Source: Hemileia vastatrix
Taxonomy: Eukaryota; Basidiomycota; Pucciniomycetes; Pucciniales; Zaghouaniaceae
Direction: 5' to 3'
Length of the DNA stretch: 64,000 bases
Assembly (NCBI GenBank): GCA_030280995.1
Contig: JASXTE010000017.1
Span: 11,122,498 to 11,186,497 of the forward strand
Position numbers and translations under genes: made by a program. The first letter of the stretch is position 1. Each line of letters starts with the position of its first letter. Below the pieces are notes generated by a model that was not told where the DNA came from, did no database searches, and saw only the letters and a list, made by a program, of their open reading frames with translations. Positions 32,745-44,639 of the stretch are shown here, piece by piece.

Positions 32745-35700
32745 TATCTCTCCCAGTGCACAGAACCTCCATGTCTTAAGGACTGGAATTGCCTTAAACC
32801 GCTTGAGATTCATTCTTTTTAAGGAGGATATCCCCTTCAGTTGTCTTATAGACTCTGGAGCTTCAATTTCTTTTGTTAGTTTATCTTTTGCCAAGAGGCT
32901 TCAACTAACATTTACAGATATCAATCGAACTCCAATCTATTTGGTCGAATCAGAGGAACCCAAATATTGGGTAAGTAAGAAAGTTTTATGGGTTTTCAAC
33001 TTTCCGAACTTTCCCCCCTTCGAGTGGGAATTATCAGTCTTGGACGCCCCAAGGATGGACGATACCATTCTTGGCCATGACTTTTTAACGCATTGGAATC
33101 CCGAAATTGATTGGACTAGGGGATTGATCACCCCACGCTCTAAGTATATTTCTGATTCTTCAATGCAGGTCAATAGGGAGTTAAACAACCCGCCTGACAA
33201 CGTCCTGCTAGAGGACAAGTCTCTGCCAGATGACTTGCAGGCATCTGATCCTTCTTTAAATGAGCAATTGGCTAACCCTTCTAGCTCGATGACTTCACTC
33301 GAAGAGGATTTAAATTGCCTCGAAGTAATCGAATTCTGCTCTCTCAATACAGGTATCCCCTCGACAGATTCTCTCGAAGATGAAGAGGACGACCAAATCA
33401 ACGTTGAAGCCATTAAATTAACTCTACCGGAAATCTACCACGATTTCCTCGATGTTTTTTCAATCCGCAAGGCCGATAAGTTACCACCTCATTGACCCTA
33501 CGATCATCAAATAGAGTTAATAGGCCCAGTACCTCCGGCAGGTCCTGTCTATTCTTTATTGAAGGACAAATCTCAAGTTCTTTAAGACTACATTGCAGAG
33601 AATGTAGCCAAAGGTTTCATCAGAGCCAGTAAATCTCCAACCGGCTCCCCTGTCCTCTTTGTAAAAAAAGAAAGACGGTAGTCTTAGGTTGTGTGTTGAC
33701 TATAGAAAGCTCAACACAGTCACTAAGAAGAATGCATATCCTGTTCCTCCTATGTCATTACTTCTTACCCTTTTCAATGGTGCTAATTTCTTTTCTAAAA
33801 TTGATCTTAGAGGCGCTTACAATCTTATTCGCATTGCGGAAGGTCATGAACCACTGACTGCAATGTGCACTAGATTTGGTAGTTTTGAATATTTAGTTAT
33901 GCCTTTTGGATTATGTAACGCACCTTCAACTTTTCAAACTTTTGTTAATGATATCTTTCAAGATGTTGTTGAACAATTTGTAGTCGTCTATTTAGATGAT
34001 ATTTTAGTATTCTCCAAAACACTGGATGAACATATTCATCATGTTCGACAGGTCCTAAATCGTCTTCGAGATCATGGCCTCTACGCCAAGCATAATAAAT
34101 GCAAATTCCACCTCAAATCAATTGATTTTTTGGGTTTTACGTTGTCCACTGACGGTTTAGTCATGGATGAAAAAAAAGTCCAGAAAATCCTGGAATGGCC
34201 TGAGCCCAAAACATTAAATCACTCCAAGGATTTTTGGGTTTTGCAAACTTCTATAGAAGATTTATTAAAGATTACTCTGAAACTATTTCCAATCTTACTT
34301 CTCTTCTTAAAAAAGATATTCCTTTTGTTTTTACTTCTACAGCACGAAAGGAATTCGAAGCACTAAAAACGGCGTTCACCACAGCCCCAATTCTTCAACA
34401 TTTTGATCCTTCTGCCTCGACAATAGTTGAGACAGATGCGAGTGATTATGCTATTGCAGGGGTTATCTCCCAATTAAATCCTGAAACAACTTTGTTTCAT
34501 CCTGTTGCTTTTGAGTCACACAAACTCATAACGCGGAATTAAATTATGAAATTCATGACAAAGAGCTTTTAGCTATTATCCATTGTCTTAAAAAATGGCG
34601 TTCTTTTCTTCTCAGCCTAGATAGTCCTTTTCAAATTTTAACAGATCATAATGCTTTGAAATACTTCATGTCTTCTAAAGTGTTAACCAGGTGTCAAGCC
34701 AGGTGGGCTGAATTTTTGTCTGAATTTTCTTTCTCTATTTCCTATCGCCCAGGAAAAAACTGCATTGTCCCAGATATCTTGTCACGCCGGGATGACGTTT
34801 ACCCACAGCGGGGGGACGCATTTGCTGACAAGAACCCAGCAAATGTGCAATCAATCTTCAACGAATCAATGTTAACGACTCATCAAATTAATTCTATGAC
34901 AATTCAATCTTTTCAAAATCCACTATCCAACATCCTCGAAGCTCAGTCGAAGGACGATTATTGTTTAGGTTTAAAAGACAAAATACTCTCGAAGCTAGGG
35001 GCCAAAAGATTTAGTATTGAATCAGGTCTATTAGTCTTCGAAGGTAGAGTAGTCATACCCAACAACAATGAGATAAAATTATGGATTTTCAACAGTCGAC
35101 ATGATTCTCCATTAGCTGGTCATTTCGGGGTTGATAAAACCTACCAGTTAATAGCGAGGGATTTCTTCTGGCCAGGTATGACCCGGGAAATCAAGGCCTA
35201 TATAAAAGCTTGTTACGAATGTAATAGGAATAAGGCTCCCCGTCACCGGAAGCATGGGTTGCTTCAACCACTTCCTATTCCCTCTAAACCTTGGGAATCT
35301 TTATCGATGGATTTCATTTCTCAACTTCCTATTTATAATGATTTTGATGCTATATTAGTAATAGTAGATAGATTCTCAAAAATGTCTATTTTTATTAAAA
35401 CCACTACTACTGCTACAGCAGAAGATTTGTCAAAATTGTTTCTAGAATATGTATTTTCTAAACAGGGCTTACCGAATGATATTATTTCAGATAGAGGCTC
35501 ATTGTTTGTATCCACATTCTGGACCCAACTGTGTCGACAACTCAATATCATGAGGAATCTCTCCACGGCCTATCACCCTGAAACCGATGGTCAAACAGAA
35601 AGAGTTAACCAAATCCTCGAACAATATCTTCGAATGTATGTCAGTTACCAAAAAGACGATTGGACCACATGGTTACCATTGGCCGAATTTGCTTATAATA

Positions 35701-36356
35701 ACTCGACTCATTCTTCGACACGACAATCTCCCTTCGAAACCATTTATGGACGACATCCTTGATTCAACTCAATCCATGTAGGAACTAATCATCCTGCGGA
35801 ACATTATCTTCGAACTATATCACGACTCCAAGAAGAACTTAAAACAAATTTGGAATCAGCGATTCGAAGATACAAGGAACAGGCCAACAAACATCGACAA
35901 TCTGCTCCTTCCTTTAAACCAGGCGACAAAGTATGGCTCGACGCACGAAACATTCGAACAACAAGACCATCAAAGAAACTGGCTGAAAAGCTCTTGGGAC
36001 CATTCGAAATCGACTCTGAAGTCTCTAAAACTGCATTTCGACTCAAGTTACCTCCTAAATGGCAGGCAATTCACCCTGTTTTCCATGTATCTCTCCTGGA
36101 ACTGGCTCGAGAAATATACCCGGGCAAGAACCAACCCCCTCCGGAACTGGTCGAAGTAGAAGATCATCTAGAGTGGGAAGTAAGTTGTATCCTTGATTCA
36201 AGAATACGCAAGGGGAAACTTCAATACCTCGTGGAATGGGAAGGCTTCCTCAATGACTCAGACAAAACATCCTGGGAACCAGCCATCAATGTTTCTAACG
36301 CTCCTGAACTCCTAAAATCTTTTCATTTGAAATATCCTTTAAAACCAAAACCTTAA
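32707..36356 (+). pseudogene. Pol of the nested element: protease, RT, RNase H, integrase, chromodomain
   Basis: Protease LIDSGAS at about 32848-32868. RT from about 33590 (FVKK, LCVDYRKLN, MPFGLCNAPSTF, YLDD at 33989-34000). RNase H TDAS at about 34432. Integrase zinc domain H..H 35100-35120 and C-x2-C near 35211; DDE residues in SMDF (35309), SDRGS (35493) and TERVN (35596). Chromodomain about 36180-36330. Lesions: TGA 33493, TAA 33583, +1 base near 33670, frame changes near 34222 and 34540, TGA 35761. Two of the TGAs replace Arg expected by the family (H-R-PYDH, D-P-R-F). Non-functional as it stands. Confidence 0.9.
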
Positions 36357-37360
36357 AATTTCTTTATTTAAAATTTTCTTTTCTTTTTCTTTTTTTCTTT
36401 AAAATCTAAAACACCTCTTAAATTTCTTAGCCTTGTTTTCTTTTTTCTCTCTTCTTTTTTCTTTCTTCTCCTTCTATAAAATTTCCTCCAAAACCAACTA
36501 AAAATAAAATCAAAATTAAAATTAAAATAAAATAAAATAAAATAAAATAAAATAAAATAAAGTAAAAATAAAAATAAAATAACTAAAATAAATATAAATA
36601 ATAAAATAAAATAAAATAAAATAAAATAAAATAAAATAAAATAAAATAAAATAATATAAATAGAATAAAACATAAATAATTAAATAAAATAAAAAACTCA
36701 TAAATCTCTCTAAATATTTTCTTTCTTTTCTTTTTCAATTCTTTAAATACATTCTTTTCTTAAATTTAAAATTCTCTTCAAAAATTTCTCTTCCAAAAAA
36801 TTTATTCTCTCTTTTAAAAACTTTCTTTCCTTCGAATCATCAAATCTTGTACGACACGACCATTTCCTCAAACTTAACTTCAACCTCTAAATCTCCCTAT
36901 AATAATTCTTCGAAACAAATAATTCTTCTTTTCAAATTCTCTTAAATTCTGAATTCTGTTTTTTTTTTCTTTTCTTTCTTCTTCCTCTCTTTTCAACTAA
37001 AATTTCTTAAAAAAAAAAAAAAAATTTTTTTAAAATCCTCAATTTAACAAACTCATCTCAATCACAAAACCGTTTCTTTTTTCTCTCTCTTTTCTTACAT
37101 AAAAATTTTCTTTTTAAAACACTAAAACTTCCTTCAATTAAACAACCTTTTTCTTTCTTTAAAATTCTTCTTTCAAATTCTAAAATTTTTTATTTTAAAA
37201 ACTTCTTTTTTTTTTTCTCTTTTTCTCTCTCTCTCAAATCTTATAAAATTAATAACATTCACCTACAATAATAAAAATAATAATAATAAAATAAAATAAA
37301 ACTAAAATAAAACTAAAAATACAATTTTTTTTTTCTACTTCTTTACATCTCCTTTTCATT
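36357..37360 (+). repeat. AT-rich and pyrimidine-rich low-complexity region
   Basis: Downstream of the pol stop. TTTCTTTT tracts, then AAAAT-unit microsatellite (about 36510-36680), then more TTTCTCTT runs. No gene; the 101-codon minus frame at 36368-36673 is a low-complexity artefact. Confidence 0.85.
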
Positions 37361-38311
37361 TCAAATCTTTTCTTTTAACTTCTCTCGAACCAATCTTTTC
37401 ATTTTCTCCAAAACTACCCTTATTTCCTTCCTGCATTTCTCAAATACCTCCTCCTCTCCTACCGGAACCACCTCTCCCATCTCCAAGAGCTCCTCTGCCA
37501 CGTTGAAGGAAGCAGCGTCGATAATTGTGTCAACTTCCCCACATAGTTCTTCCGCAAACCTTACTCGTTGACCTTGACGAGGTTTCTTTGACCACACCTG
37601 GTCCAGGGTGTCTTCGTGCTCTTCAACTACTTCCGTGGCCGGAGGGTTTGCCTCAGTTGGTATAACCGGCGCAGGCTCCGCAATCGGCTCTTCAAGGTTA
37701 TTCGATGTCTAAAACTAAACTCATCAGTAACTTCATCCTTAAAATAAACAAATAAAACTTACCTTGAAGATGGGGTCAGGCTCTAGAAATAACCTTGGCG
37801 TCACTTCGACCTCTACCTCTCTCTCTTCCTCATCATCCTCAATGACCACCCGTCGTTTCTTGGGTGCCCGCCCTGGAACAGGGACTTCATCTTCATCCTC
37901 CTCCACCAACTCGTCGACCTCTTCCTCGACACCTCGCTTTGAACTCGTAGCCTGGGTTACCCAGGTTGAGATCTCGTTGTTTAACTCCTTATCATTTTCT
38001 CCCACTGATTGTTCATCTTCGATTGAGACATCCCAAATGTCTTGGACCACCTCTTTGGTTTTCAGAACTACCCAAAACTTAGTCTTGGTAAATCGCTTTA
38101 TGATTACCGTGTTCTTCGTCAACGCATTGCACGCCACTCACCTCCAACGGCAAAACTCGCATTTCTGGCGAGGGCCTCGAGTCGCCGTACTTTTGACACA
38201 GAAATACTCCATGCTTTCACAAGCCATGCAAGTCTGTGAAAACTGTCGTGTGATTATTCCCCCATCCGCTTTAGGGTGTGGAGGCGTAGGTGTGGGAGTG
38301 GGGCAGTTCAT
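37361..38311 (-). CDS. Antisense spliced gene: Cys-rich, acidic, NLS-bearing accessory protein
   Basis: Unknown function. Exon 1 (38311-38142): Pro-rich start, then C-x2-C-x7-C-x12-C-x2-C (residues 28-55), zinc-cluster-like. Donor GTGAGT at 38141. Exon 2 (start unresolved, ends 37763): acidic runs EEEVDELVEEDEDEVPVP and a basic APKKRRVV, a likely nuclear localisation signal. Intron 37709-37762 (54 nt; GTAAGT, ACTGATG branch, TTTTAG) joins exon 2 and 3 in phase 0. Exon 3 (37708-37361): Glu/Pro-rich then a charged helical end (EKCRKEIRVVLEKMKRLVREKLKEK). No stop or shift is seen in these exons although the sense pol has at least seven lesions. It starts 112 bp inside the 3' LTR, so that LTR may drive it. 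Could be a chromatin- or DNA-binding regulator (inference). Confidence 0.6.
37709..37762 (-). other. Intron of the antisense gene (54 nt)
   Basis: Minus strand: AAG|GTAAGT donor, ACTGAT branch about 20 nt before the end, TTTTAG acceptor. Both sides are at codon boundaries and both exons stay open. Confidence 0.7.
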
Positions 38312-38422
38312 TATAAAAATAAGTAATTAAGAGGTGAGGGAAAAAAGTATTAAAAAAAGGGAAACTAGTGTGGGAAGATGGCTCAAGCTCAACGGAGTTC
38401 GCAATTTTTATACCCGGGCATC

Positions 38423-39200
38423 TGTCACACGCCACGTGACACTCGAGGCGAAATCAACTCATTAAATCAATAATATCGAGTCCTAAATCTATACTCAAAG
38501 CGCAGAAAGCAATTCTCCATAGCAACTGCAATTTTCCTTTGTGTACTTACTATTTAACTGCACTAGCCTAAACTCTAAATCTAAATTAGTCAATCTCCCA
38601 ATAGGGTACCTTAGTCCTTTTCAATAAGCGACGCACAGCGCTAGGTTCAACGAAATAGTACAGTAGTAGTTTTTTTTCATTAAAGTTTTGTTAATTAATT
38701 AAAAAGGGGTAAATTGAGCATGGACGGATATTTAGTGAAGAGGGTCTAAGTGTATGTTAGTAATGGTCAATGGAATGGGAATGGTGCGATGGAAGGGAGG
38801 TCAATGCGAGGAGGAACAAAGGATATAAAAGGAGTTGGGTATTTGTTTTGGTATTCCTTAGAATTAAATTATAAAATCGTATTTACATTAATAGCGGTAA
38901 ATCCTTAAAAGCTAAAATCATTGTTATTGTATCTTTCTTTTATTTTCTCAATATTCATTTCTAAATCCTAAATCTTTGATTATTGAGTTTCCAACCCTTC
39001 GTGAGGTTTTAAGAATTACTATTACCTTTGAAACTAGTTTATAATTCTTCTCGAACGAACCTTGAACCTATAGCCATTACTTCGAGTGACCTTCGAATCA
39101 TTTCCTCGAATCATTCCTCTGTGCTTCGAAGAAGTTTCTAAAATCCCTCATCTCACTTTCAGGAACATCCTCGACCTTGTGCGTAGGTCGTCCGGTGACA
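38423..39200 (+). repeat. 3' LTR of the nested element
   Basis: 778 bp, near-identical to 30675-31451. It is followed by the second copy of the ATATC target duplication (39201-39205). Confidence 0.93.
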
Positions 39201-42200
39201 ATATCCAAGCCAGAGCTCAAAAGGCTTTCTTTGAGTAACAGAATGAACAGTGCTATTATAAGCAAATTCTAACCCAGGAAGTAAGGTAACCCAATCATGA
39301 GTGAATCTGTCATTATCTTTATACTCAAAGCCAAAGGCACAATATCTTCTTATCATGTCCTCTAAAGTCTGAATCATTCTTTCAGCTAAACCATCGGTCT
39401 GAGGGTGATGGGAAGTAGAAAGTTTCAGATCACAACCACAAACATCCATCAGAGACATCCAAAATTCAGAAGTAAATTTAGGGTCTCTGTCAGAGATTAT
39501 GGCTTTAGGAAAACCAGCGGTATTAAACATATGAGACCACCATAAGAAAGCTAATTCTTTAGTGGAAAAATCCTTGTGCGTAGGGATAAATTTACACATT
39601 TTTGTGAATCTGTCCACAATAACCCAACAAGAGTTATAACTGTCTTTACCAGCAATAGGTAATCCTGTTACAAAATCCATGTTTATTATTTGCCATGGAG
39701 CATCAGGAGGTTCAATATGTTGCATTAATCCTGCTCTTTTACCAGTTAATATTTTTGCTTTTTGGCAAGAATCACAAGATTCAACATATAATTTTGTGTC
39801 TTCAGACATATTAGCCCACCAAGCAGTGTTCTTAATTCTGATCATTGTTTTGTCAAGATCAAAATGTCCAGCTAGTATGTCATCATGACAAATTTTCAAG
39901 ATGATTTCTTTCATAGAAGGAGGAATAAAAATAACATTACTCAACTTTCTTCTATAATATAGATATCCTTCATCAATTGAAAATTTATCTTTTTCCAAAG
40001 CTTTTTGGTACTTTGGTGGAAGGGTTTTAATTAATGCTTGTATTGAAGCATTCTTTGGATCATTTAATATGGTGCCTAACTTTTTCAAGTCAGTGTCCTT
40101 ATTATATGATTCCAGAATAAGCTGTAATAGATCTTCCTCCATATCAACCACATATATCCCATGAATATGAATAATTTCATCCTCAGGATCATAAGCAGGA
40201 TTAGAGTCATCATTTGGTAAAGGTAACCTTGATAAAATATCCACATTTGAGTGAACAATACCAGCCCTATGAATAATTTTCATTCTCCCTCTGTACTCTT
40301 GAACAGCCAGCTGCAATCTGAACATATGTCTGTTAGGTGTTTTCAAGTTTAAAAGGGATTTAACTGCACTGCATTCAGTGACAAGTTCAAATTTCTGGTC
40401 ATCTAGGTAATAATGAAGCTTTTCTAGAGCCCATACTACAGCTAAACACTCTAATTGAGTAGCACCATATTTCAATTCACTATTTCTCAAGGTTCTTGAA
40501 ATATAACAAATTACTACTTCTGAAACTTTATCATTTATCACTTGTTTTTGATGGAGGTCAGCACCAAGACCAATGAAACTGGCATCAGTGTACAAAACAA
40601 ATGGTTGATCAAAGTCAGGTAAAGCAAGAATTGGTGCTGACATCAAACAGTGTTTCATAGTGTCAAAGGCTCTTTGTCTTTCACTATTCCAGACAAAAGC
40701 AACATCCTTTCTAGTTAATTGGGTAAGGGGTAAAGCTATGACTTGGTAATTTTTAGTATACTGTCTATAGTATCCACACATTCCCAAAAAACTTTGGAGC
40801 TCTCTCACTGTTGTAGGAGCCTTCACCTGTTGTATGGCTGCCACTTTGTTCTGGTCAACACATATCTGTAAGCCTGAAACAACATGACCAAGAACTTTTA
40901 AAGAATGGAAACCAAATTTACATTTCTTCAAAGCAAGTTTCATATTTATTTCATCCATTTTCTGGAATACTTTACACAGGTGTTTAAGATGGTCCTCAAA
41001 TGTTTTTGAGAATATAATGATATCATCAATATAAACCATCAGCCATCCTTCAATTATTTCTTGATGGAATGTTTTATCCATTACTTTTTTGAAAACTGAA
41101 GGGGTATTTTTAGGGCCAAATTGCATCCTAATATACTTATAAATACCCATATGAGTGGCAATCATCAGAAAGTTCTGAGAATTTTTCTCAACAGGTACCT
41201 GGTGATATCCTTTATTACCATCCAAACAGCTAATATATTTAGCACCCTGTAAAGTAGCATGTATAGAGCTGATTCTAGGTAAAGGGTAGATATCATCAAC
41301 AGTATAAGTGTTTAGTGCTCTATAATCACCACATAACCTGGCTTTATCTTTCTCATAAGAAATTAGGACAGGTGAGATAACACAATATTTAGGTGTTTCA
41401 ACTACCTTTTCAATAATATTCATTTTTAAAAGGGTAGAGATATTGTCTTCAATATCTTTTCTCTTTGTGGGAGAAGCAGGATATGGCTTCTTCTTTAAAC
41501 TAGGTGGTATATCAGTTAATGGGCAAGACAATGAAAGTTTCATTTCCTCTTTAACTAATCCCAGTTCATGTGACCCATGAGCAAAGGCCATAGGAAAAGA
41601 TTTTATCAAGTTAATGATGGAATCTTTATCCTCACCAGAAAGTTGTTCTCCAAAAGAAGCATTGTCAATTTCAGACATAAGGGCATGCATTTCCTTTGTA
41701 GATCTTCCTTTATATTGAACCACAGAATTACATGTGTTCAATTCTGGTTTTACTAATTTTTTAGGGGAGGAAATCTTAAATTTTCTCTTCCCATTCATCC
41801 CCATTGTGAAACATTGCTTTGAAGGATCCAATTTTATGCCATACTTGGTTAAAATATCATTCCCTACAATAAACCAATTGCTCAAGTTATCATTTTTCAT
41901 GACAACAAAATCACAAATAGCTCTTACAAAACCATGGTTATATTTAAAAAACACTGTGGCTTTGTATTTACCAATGGGGGACAAAACAGAGCCATACCCT
42001 CTCCAATTTTCAGAAATGATAGGCATCAGTTTAGATTTATAGTCTTGATCTACTGAAGCAAGTGCTCTTTCAGATACTTTACTTCCTCCAGCTCCAGAAT
42101 CCAGAACAACTTCAATGCTGGTTCCATTGATCAAGACTGGTGCCTCAAGAGGGGCAATAATAATTGAGCTATCCTCAATGTTCTTTATAATCTCAGCATC

Positions 42201-43931
42201 TTCAACTGTAGATAAATCATTATTATCAATGTCAATAGTATTTAAATAATGAATATCCTCTTCCAGCATCAAGATTTCTTGTTGAGATTCATATGAAATA
42301 TTGCTGGCACAATCACTTGATGTATCATCCAGTGCCACTGTGTCATCAGCATGCTCCTCTGTTTGTTCTACAAGATTTATCTTCTTGTCACAAACATGGC
42401 CTTTCTGCCAAGGCTTGTTGAACTTGAAGCAAGTGTTTTTTGCATACTTCTTTGGTGCAACAGGGGCAGAAGGTTTACCAACCTTTTCCAGAGGTTTCTG
42501 TTGGTAAGTGGAGGGTTTCTCCAAAGGGGTCCTAGGAATGAATCTTCTAGCATCATACTTATTGTTTAGAAGTATCTCATTGCAAGTATTAATGAAAGAA
42601 GAGGGTTCTTTGGAGAACTCAGTCCTAGCCACTATCAAGTCTCTCAGAGACATTGGTAATTTAAAGAGGATCCTGTCCTTCCATAAATCAAACTCCATAT
42701 TTGGGTCCATTGCCCTTAAGATTTTTACAAGTTTCATTAAAAACTCAATAGGTTTATCATTAGAAGATCTATATCTAGTTTCCTCATACTGCCTTTGTTG
42801 AGCCATTCTGAACTTGGAGCCACCAAATTGTGCTTTAATTAATTTCTTCCAATCCTCTCATGAGTAGTCATTCCCATCCAGGAGAACAGATTCATACCTC
42901 ATCAGGGCAACATTGGTAAATAAAGAAATTAATTTGGACACAATTTCCTCATCTGGGAGTTTGTAAGAATTTTTTAAGTTATCAATTCTGCAAATAAATT
43001 GTTGCCAAACAGAGGAAGAGTCACCATCAAATGTTGGGTACTGGTCAATTTTTGGCCAATTCTTTTGATTTGAAGGAGTCTCCTTAGTACTAGCTTGTTT
43101 CTGAGTAAGAAGCAGCTGAAATTTCTCTAATTGTGCTGAAATCCCATTGTTTAAGCCTTCTGTTGCAGATCCTGGTGCATCATCAGTTTTTGATGGAAAC
43201 TCAGTGTTATCAACAGGTATTTCTGGATCTATTTTTATTTTAGATGAACTAGCCACAGGTACTATTTGAGCATCCTGCACTATATGTTCCTTCACAGAAA
43301 TGTCAGAATATTTTTGGTCATTTAACAATGAGTTCAATTTTTCTTCAATGGTTGTTAGTCTTGTTTTCATTCTTGGAAGACTAGATAAACTCTCATTGAT
43401 AGTTGCAAAAGATAATTTATTTTTATGTTGAAAAGATGACAAATGGTCATTCAATCTTTTCAGATTTATCTTATCTATCTCTACCTCCTGGAAACAGGCG
43501 GATACAGTATCTTTTAGTTTAGATAAATCATTTTTATATTTTGCCATAAAGCAACTTTCTTTTCATGGGTTGCTTTGTAATGAGACAATTCATCAGAGAC
43601 TCTCTATGCTTCACTTCTTAATGCTTGATAACCCTGATCAGTTAACAAACTATTATTTCTCTGAGTCAATTGCATATTGTTCATTATATGATTTTTCTTG
43701 GCAATAATATCTCTTAAGTGCTCATCATTAATTCTTGCTACATCTGGAGTGTTTCTCAACAAGGAAACTGAGCAACTTTCCAGACTCTCATAGAACTCAG
43801 TGTCAAGAGTTTCATCAATCACAGCCATATCAGGATTAATCATTGAGGTAGCAATTAAAAGTAATGGATTAGATACATGAGATATATGTCTATTATTCCC
43901 AGCCTCTATAGGTCTCAAAGTTTCATCCTCC

Positions 43932-44002
43932 CTTCCAGATTTACCTGAAGGAACAGAGTCAGCCACAAGAAAAGGCACTTGAGAATCAATAGAGGGACGT
44001 AC
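43932..44002 (-). other. Candidate intron 2 of family-A gag (second element)
   Basis: Donor GTACGT after KPW, branch GCTGAC. Acceptor TTCAG at 58 nt (ends 43945) gives a stop; an AAG at 71 nt (ends 43932) restores the frame (W then EDETLRPI). Homologous to 27832-27908. Confidence 0.45.
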
Positions 44003-44484
44003 CAGGGTTTGCTGGGTATCACCATATTGGGCTTCCTTCCTCTTTTGCCTCCTTGATAAGGGTGGGGAGGGGTGGGGTTGACCTGGGTGGGCCTTGATGG
44101 ACCTACCTGAGGTAACTGATGCTGGTTTTGAGCCAAGTAGTCCCACTGAGTGTTGAGCCAGTCCCACTGCCACTTGGACACTTCCACCTTCTCTTGGGAC
44201 TGGGGAGCCAATTGTTGTTGATACCTGGGAGGAAGAGGTTTCTTCTTCTCTTGGAGAAAAGTATCTGTTCTTCTCACCTTTTCTTCCAAGGCATCTACCC
44301 TTACCTTTAGTCTCAAGCTTTCTGTCCTTAACTCCTTTATGTGAGTAGACAGATTCTTTACCTGCTGAGACAACGGCATCTTTTTTATCCTGAAGCCTTT
44401 TGGAAGCTCTTCTGGTGGGTTTATCATGGGCTTCTGATCCTGAGTAGTGTCCACTAGGATTTCTACTTCTTCCATCTCCACATC

Positions 44485-44542
44485 CTGTTTGGGGCAAGGA
44501 TTTATTAGTTTGAGAAATTCTTCTTGTTAAAGGAGAAATTAC
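44485..44542 (-). other. Intron 1 of family-A gag (second element), 58 nt
   Basis: Donor GTAATT, branch AACTAAT, acceptor AACAG. Phase 0 on both sides (DEPTS / DVEMEEV), same position as 28427-28490 in copy 3. Length differs (58 versus 64) but both are 1 mod 3, so both produce the same frame switch. Confidence 0.75.
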
Positions 44543-44639
44543 AGAAGTAGGCTCATCATAATCAATTAAGTCTAGTTCTTCTTCACGTGCAGCAAAACCA
44601 CTTTGGTCAGTCATTTTAAGATTCTACTGAAATGAAGAA

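Larger units (their letters stand above)
30675..39200 (+). mobile_element. Nested Ty3/Gypsy element (plus strand) with antisense accessory gene
   Basis: LTRs 30675-31451 (777 bp) and 38423-39200 (778 bp), TGTCACRCGCC...GGTGACA, flanked by ATATC at 30670-30674 and 39201-39205. It splits the integrase of the second family-A element between the codons for GY and VP. By eye the LTRs differ at 21 bases and one 1-bp indel (about 97%). Order: gag, -1 frameshift site, protease, RT, RNase H, integrase with chromodomain, AT-rich low complexity, antisense spliced gene, 3' LTR. It is the most recent insertion of the nest. Confidence 0.95.
39206..44614 (-). pseudogene. Gag-Pol (N-terminal nine tenths) of the second family-A element
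   Basis: Exon 1 from ATG 44614 (acidic, ends IDYDEPTS); intron 44485-44542; exon 2 (DVEMEEVE, GFRIKKMPLS coiled coil, W-x-WDWL, PYQGG) to about 44003; intron 2 candidate; exon 3 coiled coils, then capsid from about 43090. Lesions: TAG 43604, frame change near 43550, TGG-to-TGA near 42856. From 42806 the frame is open for 1215 codons: zinc knuckle with its second Cys changed to Phe, protease LDSGAGG (about 42095), RT YIDD (about 41022-41033), RNase H TDAS (about 40588), integrase DDE. It runs into the nested LTR after FELWLGY. The remainder is at 30061-30669. Confidence 0.92.

Noticed and set aside
36368..36673. 101-codon minus frame rich in Phe/Ile/Leu
   Set aside because: Translation of an AAAAT microsatellite.
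37764..38330. 188-codon plus-strand frame, Ser/Thr-rich
   Set aside because: It is the reverse of the antisense acidic gene; the minus strand has donor, branch and acceptor motifs and better composition.
43945..44002. 58-nt version of intron 2 (acceptor TTCAG)
   Set aside because: Splicing there makes an immediate TGG-TAA stop in both copies, so it cannot by itself yield Gag-Pol; kept only as a possible regulated alternative.
44119..44310. 63-codon plus-strand frame opposite family-A gag
   Set aside because: Reverse shadow of the conserved coiled-coil and Gln-rich exon 2.
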